Source: Desulfobacteraceae bacterium (GTDB lineage Bacteria; Desulfobacterota; Desulfobacteria; Desulfobacterales; Desulfosarcinaceae). From it: a DNA stretch of 11,752 nucleotides. The notes beneath the pieces were generated by a model that had not been told where the DNA came from, made no database searches, and saw nothing but the letters and a program-made list of their open reading frames with translations. A program made the position numbers and the translations under genes. The stretch covers positions 1-11,752 of the forward strand of contig JALVQM010000348.1 of assembly GCA_027025615.1 (NCBI GenBank). The letters are read 5' to 3'. Below are positions 7,674 to 11,752 of this stretch, in pieces; the stretch's first letter is position 1; each line of letters begins with the position of its first letter.

Positions 7674-7760
7674 GTAAGGCCTCTATTTTGTATTTAACTC
7701 AAGCAGGGATCTACGCGATGCGCCTCTATGCCGGGGATAGACGGACTTTACATGCCATAA

Positions 7761-7789
7761 TTGACATAGCTTTTCCAGTCGGCTATGGT
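7761..7789 (+). promoter_or_regulatory. Sigma70-type promoter for the YkgJ-family gene
   Basis: A perfect -35 box TTGACA (7761-7766) is followed after 17 bases by TATGGT (7784-7789), matching four of six -10 bases. The predicted transcription start near 7796 leaves a leader of about 28 nt, containing the AAGGTGA ribosome site before ATG 7824. Confidence 0.6.
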
Positions 7790-7823
7790 CGATCGAATAT
7801 AAAATAGACGAAAAGGTGAAATC

Positions 7824-8630
7824 ATGATCAAATTTGACACAGACCAGGCAGCCCGGATAAACCCGGTCCGCCTTGGCTATGAAAGCAAATTCAATTTCCG
7901 TTGTCATCACGGGGTAAGCTGTTTTACCAAGTGCTGCCGTGAGATCAACATCATTCTGACCCCTTACGATATAATCCGGCTCAAACAACGGCTTGACTTG
8001 AATTCAACCGAGTTTTTAGCCCTGTACACTGAACCGCACATCCTGGAAAAAACCGATCTGCCTGTGGTTACACTCAAGCTCATGGACGATGAACAGAAAT
8101 CCTGCCCCTTTGTCCGGGATGATGGATGTATCATTTATACAGACCGGCCAACTACATGCCGCTACTATCCCCTGGGTGTTGCCACTTTGCAGCATAAAGA
8201 AGGCGCCGATGACGACGGCTTTTTTTTCTTTGTAAATGAACCCCATTGCAAGGGATTCGAGGAAGACAAGCAATGGACGGTCGCCGAATGGCGCAAGGAC
8301 CAGGGTGTGGATATTCATGACGAGATCAATGCCGAATGGACCGACCTGGTGGTGCACAAACGTTCCTTTCCTCCAAACATCAAATTGACTGAACAAGCCA
8401 AGCAGATGTTTTTCATGGTAAGCTACGATATTGATAAATTCCGGCGTTTTGTTTTTGAAAGCACCTTCCTGGAAAAGTTTCCCGTAGAGCAACAGACTCT
8501 GGATGAAATCAAGACCGATGATGTCGCCCTTTTGAAATTCGGAGTCAACTGGCTCCAGAACATTCTTTTCAAACAACAGGACCCCCACCAGCAAGCAGCT
8601 GCAAAGGCCGACGATAAACCGGATGAATGA
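7824..8630 (+). CDS. YkgJ family cysteine-cluster protein
   Basis: The 268-residue protein carries the CxxCxxCC-type cysteine cluster of PF03692 (YkgJ/UPF0153), proposed to bind zinc or iron. Eight cysteines are present: C27, C33, C37 and C38 in the N-terminal cluster, C94 and C102 in CPFVRDDGC, C112 in RPTTCRYYPLG, and C142 in EPHCKGF. The RPxxCRxYPL segment is the most diagnostic. The C-terminal 120 residues are helical, with a charged, glutamine-rich tail and no recognisable extra domain. It is predicted soluble, and the biochemical role is unproven for the family. ATG 7824 has AAGGTGA five bases upstream and an in-frame TAG five codons before it. It is a single-gene unit with its own promoter upstream and a strong terminator five bases or so after the stop, so its function cannot be read from neighbours. 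Confidence 0.88.
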   Translation: MIKFDTDQAARINPVRLGYESKFNFRCHHGVSCFTKCCREINIILTPYDIIRLKQRLDLNSTEFLALYTEPHILEKTDLPVVTLKLMDDEQKSCPFVRDDGCIIYTDRPTTCRYYPLGVATLQHKEGADDDGFFFFVNEPHCKGFEEDKQWTVAEWRKDQGVDIHDEINAEWTDLVVHKRSFPPNIKLTEQAKQMFFMVSYDIDKFRRFVFESTFLEKFPVEQQTLDEIKTDDVALLKFGVNWLQNILFKQQDPHQQAAAKADDKPDE

Positions 8631-8638
8631 TCCCATTC

Positions 8639-8678
8639 AAAAGCCGCCTGCCAGGCCTATGCCCGCCAGGCGGCTTTT
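8639..8678. terminator. Bidirectional rho-independent terminator
   Basis: A 12-bp perfect inverted repeat, AAAAGCCGCCTG (8639-8650) and CAGGCGGCTTTT (8667-8678), encloses a 16-nt loop that can add a small inner GGC/GCC pairing. The A-run on the left and T-run on the right let it work in both directions. It serves the convergent YkgJ-family gene (plus) and the dapA-like gene (minus). Confidence 0.88.
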
Positions 8679-8704
8679 GCTTGTTTTAAAGCCTGATCGT
8701 AAAA

Positions 8705-9745
8705 TCAATAATTTTGATAAATCAATGACTGGTGAAGATTTGCATCGGCCAGCCGGGCTTCTATATCAACCCCGAAAAATTCGGCCACCGGCCTCAGAAT
8801 CTCCGGATTTTCAGTGTTAACCTTTCGGGCTGTATCCAGCACCTTTTGGAAGCCATTAGCGGTCATTTTACCCAGGGGACGACGGCATGGTCCCGCCGGC
8901 ATGCCCAGCAGGGTCATCAAAGTCTTGACCGGCAGAGGATTGCGCGCCCGGCACATTACATCGCCAAATTCACAGTTTTCCGTCGTTTTCACCACAACCA
9001 GGTCAAAGAGCGGATCGAGTGCTCTTTTAAGGGACCGGGCTTCTGACAAGTTGCCCTGGTTGATATGCGCAACCATTTGACTAACTGCTTTTGGGGCCAC
9101 ATTACTTATGACCGAAATTACACCGGCGGCTTTTATTTCAGGATCGGTCATCATGGTAAAAGTAAGGCCATCGTCACCTGAAAAAATACAGAAGTCTGCT
9201 CCACAGCATTGCCTGGTGCGTTTCATATTGGCCAAGTCACCGGTGGCCTCTTTAACAGTATCGACGTTGGAATACTGCCGGGCCAATATGGCCAGGTCCT
9301 CGGGCAATAACTGGGCGCCTGTTCTTCCAGGAATGACATAGGGAATCACCTTCACCTGTGGAAAGGCCGCAGCAATGGGCGCCACGTATTCCCGCCTGAT
9401 TTCCAGGGAACTTGGACCATTATAGTATGGATCGACCAGCAAGACCGCATCAACACCCAGCCCGACAGCATGCTCTGTTGCTTCAAGGGCCTCGCTGGTG
9501 TTGTTGCTTCCGGTTCCGGCAATGGAAAGACAGCGGCCCTTGACCTGGCCTGCCACTATTTCCACCACCAAATTGTGCTCCTGCCAGCCTAAAGTGGGAC
9601 TCTCGCCGGTGGTACCAACCGCAAGAATGCCGGTTATGCCGTTTTCGACCTGAAACTCAACCAGTTTCTGAAGCCCTTCCCGGTCGATACGACTAGCATC
9701 ATCAATAAAAGGCGTCACCAGGGCCGTAAAACATCCGGCTTTCAT
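8705..9745 (-). CDS. dapA: 4-hydroxy-tetrahydrodipicolinate synthase (DapA-like), extended
   Basis: This is a class I aldolase-fold enzyme that would condense pyruvate with aspartate semialdehyde on the lysine/diaminopimelate pathway. Catalytic features are intact: GTTGES at 44-49, PYYN at 106-109, Tyr136 in IPYVIPGRTG, Arg141, and the pyruvate Schiff-base Lys165 in VKEATGDL. At 346 residues it is about 50 longer than typical DapA. The extra length comes from an insertion of about 12 residues (around 253-268, TTENCEFGDVMCRARN) and a tail of about 37 residues after 309 containing EFFGVDIEARLADA. Other members of the family (N-acetylneuraminate lyase, HOGA-type aldolases) share the fold, but the KEATGDL context favours DapA. 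ATG 9745 has GGGGGA three to four bases upstream and an in-frame TGA six codons before it. No lysine riboswitch was seen upstream. The gene stands alone and ends at a shared terminator. Confidence 0.8.
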   Translation of the reverse strand: MKAGCFTALVTPFIDDASRIDREGLQKLVEFQVENGITGILAVGTTGESPTLGWQEHNLVVEIVAGQVKGRCLSIAGTGSNNTSEALEATEHAVGLGVDAVLLVDPYYNGPSSLEIRREYVAPIAAAFPQVKVIPYVIPGRTGAQLLPEDLAILARQYSNVDTVKEATGDLANMKRTRQCCGADFCIFSGDDGLTFTMMTDPEIKAAGVISVISNVAPKAVSQMVAHINQGNLSEARSLKRALDPLFDLVVVKTTENCEFGDVMCRARNPLPVKTLMTLLGMPAGPCRRPLGKMTANGFQKVLDTARKVNTENPEILRPVAEFFGVDIEARLADANLHQSLIYQNY

Positions 9746-9770
9746 TATTCCCCCTTTTTCAGCTTGTGGT

Positions 9771-9799
9771 TAAATATCAGTGGGCCAGCAGTCCAATAA
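9771..9799 (-). promoter_or_regulatory. Possible promoter for the dapA-like gene
   Basis: On the minus strand TTATTG (complement of 9794-9799) is followed after 17 bases by TATTTA (complement of 9771-9776), about 25 bases before the start codon. The -35 is weak. A promoter here would leave a very short leader. Confidence 0.3.
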
Positions 9800-9805
9800 T
9801 TATTA

Positions 9806-9925
9806 TCAAATCTTAACCCGCGGGCATGCAATGCAAAAAACCCCCTGGGTAACTGCATGCACCACCCGCTCTAACTCCTGGATTCTGGGCGAGAGGATCG
9901 CTTTGAGGATGGAAAGAAATTTCAT
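9806..9925 (-). CDS. Candidate small ORF, 39 residues, unrecognised
   Basis: ATG (complement of 9923-9925) opens a 39-codon frame ending in TGA at 9806-9808. It starts MKFLSILKAILSPRIQELER, which could form a basic amphipathic helix, and ends with two cysteines (CIACPRVKI). The nearest purine-rich site (AAGGA) is about 16 bases upstream, too far for good initiation. I do not recognise it, and chance is a fair explanation. It lies in the region without established genes, upstream of dapA on the same strand. Confidence 0.18.
   Translation of the reverse strand: MKFLSILKAILSPRIQELERVVHAVTQGVFCIACPRVKI
9824..9860. repeat. Spaced inverted repeat GCATGCA...TGCATGC
   Basis: GCATGCA (9824-9830) and TGCATGC (9854-9860) form a 7-bp inverted repeat 23 bases apart, and each arm contains the self-complementary GCATGC. 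Another palindrome, CCCGCGGG (9817-9824), abuts the left arm. The cluster is in the region without established genes; its role is unknown. Confidence 0.3.
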
Positions 9926-9984
9926 GGTCAAAAACAAATTCCTTGCTTGATAGATTTTCTAACAAATAAAAGAGGATATACTTT

Positions 9985-10077
9985 ATGTCAAGTGAAAATC
10001 TTCATTTTTCCACTGGTCTGACCAGGAATATGGCGGCCTTAGGACACACTCCGGAGCCTGCCATCGTTTTTGCTTGA
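9985..10077 (+). CDS. Candidate small ORF, 30 residues, unrecognised
   Basis: ATG 9985 opens a 30-codon frame (MSSENLHFSTGLTRNMAALG, then ten more residues) ending at TGA 10075-10077. AGAGGA lies about eight bases upstream, an acceptable ribosome site. The peptide has no membrane segment or recognised motif. A GntR/FadR-like palindrome (10013-10025) lies inside the frame, which argues that the DNA may be regulatory instead of coding. Both readings remain open. Confidence 0.25.
   Translation: MSSENLHFSTGLTRNMAALGHTPEPAIVFA
10013..10025. promoter_or_regulatory. GntR/FadR-subfamily operator-like palindrome
   Basis: CTGGTC-T-GACCAG is a perfect odd palindrome. It contains TGGTNNNACCA, the core known for operators of FadR-subfamily GntR regulators (FadR, PdhR, LldR type). 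It lies 155 bp upstream of the TPR gene and about 30 bp after a TATACT sequence (9977-9982) that could be a -10 box. No GntR regulator gene is in the window. Confidence 0.4.
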
Positions 10078-10179
10078 CAATGCCAGGCGCCCATACTACC
10101 GGTCTAGATTCTTATATGCCAGCTCAGGGGATTTCAATCCAGACTGTTGCCCATCAGGTATTAAAATAAAGGAGTGTCC

Positions 10180-10806
10180 ATGCCAGTAGCCAAAAACGTA
10201 GATGAATTTATCGCCAAACAACGTGCAGCCATAGCCTCCAACCCGGAATGTGGCACTTCCCACTATAACCTGGGAGTGGCATTGTTAGGGAAAAAACAAT
10301 ATCAGGAAGCGGAACAAGAATTTCTCGAGGCCATAGAATGCAGCCCGGGCCTGGCCGAAGCTTACGTCCAGCTGGGCGGTTTATGTCTTCGCAAGGGAGA
10401 CCTCGAAGGGTGCCTGGATTGGAACAAACGGGCTGTTAAGGCCCGTCCGGGATTTTCCGAAGGTTGGGGCAACATCGGTTTTGTTCACATGCAACGCGGA
10501 GAAGTGGACGAAGCCATCAAGGCCCTTGAAAGGGCGACTTTTTTCAATTTTCGTTTTGTCCAGGCCTTCACAACCCTGGCAAGTGCTTACCTGATAAAGG
10601 GCATGATCGATAAAAGCATCGAATCCGGTCTGAAAGCTATTGAACTTGAACCGAAATTTGCCGTAGCCCATAACAACCTGGCCATTGCCTATCTGGAAAA
10701 AGGCGAACTGGATAAAGCCCGCCAGCATGCCCAGTCAGCCCAGGATCTGGGATACGAGGTAGCCCCTGAAATTCTGAAAGAGTTGGGGTTGCAAGAACAA
10801 GCGTAA
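10180..10806 (+). CDS. Tetratricopeptide repeat protein
   Basis: The 208-residue protein consists almost entirely of five tandem TPR units, at about residues 25-56, 57-90, 91-124, 125-158 and 159-192. The repeat signature is clear, for example YNLGVALLGKKQYQEAEQEF, and NNLAIAYLEKGELDKA in the last repeat. There is no signal peptide or membrane helix, so it should be a cytoplasmic protein-binding scaffold. ATG 10180 is preferred because AAAGGAG ends five bases before it. The in-frame GTG at 10174 overlaps that ribosome site and is unlikely to be used. The stop codon TAA (10804-10806) overlaps the ATG of the next gene, so the two are translationally coupled and probably work together. The repeats alone do not identify the partner or pathway. 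Confidence 0.88.
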   Translation: MPVAKNVDEFIAKQRAAIASNPECGTSHYNLGVALLGKKQYQEAEQEFLEAIECSPGLAEAYVQLGGLCLRKGDLEGCLDWNKRAVKARPGFSEGWGNIGFVHMQRGEVDEAIKALERATFFNFRFVQAFTTLASAYLIKGMIDKSIESGLKAIELEPKFAVAHNNLAIAYLEKGELDKARQHAQSAQDLGYEVAPEILKELGLQEQA

Positions 10807-11752
10807 TGACCAAGCCCGCGCAATCCGACACAAGCAGCCGGTGGGCCAAACAGGGCTTTGAATTTTTCCTGGAATCCCCTGCTTTCCCGGTATCAAGCGG
10901 GGATCCGATCTGGAAAAAACCTCTGCCCGCCGGGCCTGGAAAAATGCCGGAAGAAACCTGCACGCCTGAAGACAGACAAAAGATTACTTATGGTGATCTT
11001 TTTTGCGCTGTGGCCGACTTTCTTTCCAGGCCTGATACCTGGCAAAAAGCAAACCTGCCAATACCGGTAAATGCCATTCATCCAACCCGGATTTTCCTGG
11101 CAAAACACGGTGCATTTTATCACCCCTGCCGGATTGAAACCGGAAAAGACACCCCCGCCTTGGTGGTCAACGTGGCTGTTTCAACACCGGGTCGCGAAAT
11201 TATTGAAACAGAATTCAACAATTTTATAAAGCTCGGCCGAACCAAGGCTGCCGGATTCCTGCCAACTGTTTATCACCTGGGTCATGGCAGATGCACGCAC
11301 GAAATCAACCTGCCCATGTTCATGGGTCAGTGGCTGGATGGTTATTACGAATTTCACCTGAGTTTCATCCAGGCAAAGCTTCAAGTTGCAGCCTGGAAGC
11401 CGGAAGGCAAACAGGTACTGGACAGAATGCAGGTAACTGCTCTGATGCGCCAGGCCGCATGTATCCTGGCGGCTTGCTACGATCCCATTTCAATGGAAGC
11501 TGTTGGCCGCTTTCACCAGGCTGCAGGTGATTTCGTTGTACGACCGGTCAGGGGAGATCTGCTTCAGCTGCGACTGATAAGCATTCGTGAATACCGGCCT
11601 CTCACCGACAGCCGGAACAAACGTGCGGATTTGCATCTTGTACTGGACGGTTTGCTGGTACTACTTTTGAAAACGTCTCTGCAACTGCGACTTGACAGAC
11701 TAGACGGCGTTGGCCGTTATATTTTATATCCGTCCTGGACCTTGGACCCCAT
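10806..11752 (+). CDS. Unrecognised protein, 3' end missing; possible divergent kinase-like fold
   Basis: An uninterrupted frame of 315 complete codons runs from ATG 10806 to the window edge, its A shared with the TAA stop of the TPR gene. I do not recognise the family. Seen directly: a polar N-terminus of about 60 residues, no signal peptide, and mixed alpha/beta sequence. The order of segments is suggestive: KHGAFYHP (100-107), a hydrophobic strand LVVNVAVS (119-126), an acidic helix start REIIETEF (130-137), a strand FLPTVYHLG (151-159), an aromatic stretch MFMGQWLDGYYEFHLS (171-186), then FHQAAGDFVVR (236-246) and LRLISIREYRPL (255-266). This recalls a kinase N-lobe, hinge and catalytic-loop order (protein kinase or APH type). 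However, the usual ATP-binding Lys is Asn or absent, and HxD is not clear. That reading is inference. Coupling to a TPR scaffold implies a shared complex. Confidence 0.75.
   Translation, partial: MTKPAQSDTSSRWAKQGFEFFLESPAFPVSSGDPIWKKPLPAGPGKMPEETCTPEDRQKITYGDLFCAVADFLSRPDTWQKANLPIPVNAIHPTRIFLAKHGAFYHPCRIETGKDTPALVVNVAVSTPGREIIETEFNNFIKLGRTKAAGFLPTVYHLGHGRCTHEINLPMFMGQWLDGYYEFHLSFIQAKLQVAAWKPEGKQVLDRMQVTALMRQAACILAACYDPISMEAVGRFHQAAGDFVVRPVRGDLLQLRLISIREYRPLTDSRNKRADLHLVLDGLLVLLLKTSLQLRLDRLDGVGRYILYPSWTLDP

Larger units (their letters stand above)
9746..10179. other. 434-bp region without an established gene
   Basis: This gap separates the divergent dapA-like (minus) and TPR (plus) genes. 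It is longer than promoters alone need. It holds a weak candidate dapA promoter, the GCATGC inverted repeat, two small ORFs of uncertain reality, and the GntR-like palindrome. A TTGACA at 10074-10079 has no -10 box at proper spacing. A good AAAGGAG ribosome site (10168-10174) ends the region. I see no tRNA, known riboswitch or transposon end. Confidence 0.5.

Noticed and set aside
7683..7988. 101-residue minus-strand frame across the divergent promoter region
   Set aside because: Overlaps the YkgJ-family start and its promoter antisense; no recognisable motif or ribosome site.
8016..8636. 206-residue minus-strand frame
   Set aside because: Antisense to the cysteine-cluster gene, and it would start inside the shared terminator region.
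10074..10079. TTGACA as a promoter for the TPR gene
   Set aside because: No acceptable -10 box lies 15-19 bases downstream; the TAGATT at 10105-10110 is 25 bases away.
10174..10176. GTG as the start of the TPR protein
   Set aside because: It overlaps the AAAGGAG ribosome site that is ideally spaced for ATG 10180.

Overview
The window reads as a stretch of ordinary chromosome from a Gram-negative, probably anaerobic bacterium. I suspect a Desulfobacterota (deltaproteobacterial) relative. This rests on the GAF/PAS hybrid histidine kinase style, the UDPGP-type uridylyltransferase instead of GalU, the SelD-associated type of flavoprotein dehydrogenase, and an extended DapA. It is inference: no rRNA or clade-defining marker is present. 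No tRNA, rRNA, CRISPR array, insertion sequence, prophage gene or integration site is visible.

Layout. (1) Positions 1-2755, plus strand: the 3' part of a hybrid sensor kinase (GAF remnant, PAS, HisKA, HATPase, receiver), then an FAD-dependent NDH-2-like oxidoreductase. (2) Positions 2781-7575, minus strand, read right to left: a PhoU-like DUF47 protein, a PiT phosphate permease, a PPC/DUF296 protein, branched-chain aminotransferase IlvE, and a UDPGP-family uridylyltransferase. The gaps are 33-82 bp and no strong terminator lies between them. (3) A divergent intergenic region (7576-7823) carries a good sigma70-type promoter for a YkgJ-family cysteine-cluster protein (7824-8630, plus). That gene ends at a strong bidirectional terminator shared with a convergent dapA-like gene (8705-9745, minus). 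(4) A 434-bp region without an established gene (9746-10179) holds a FadR/GntR-type operator-like palindrome, other inverted repeats and two candidate small ORFs. (5) Positions 10180 to the end, plus strand: a five-repeat TPR protein whose stop codon overlaps the start of a long unrecognised protein that runs off the window.

Functional links. The PhoU-like protein and PiT form a phosphate uptake pair. IlvE, DapA and the uridylyltransferase are housekeeping metabolism (branched-chain amino acids, lysine/diaminopimelate, UDP-glucose for envelope polysaccharide). The kinase has no visible output regulator here. The least ordinary part is the translationally coupled TPR/unknown-protein pair at the right edge. 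The unknown protein shows a faint pattern reminiscent of a protein-kinase or aminoglycoside-phosphotransferase fold, and I could not assign a function to it.
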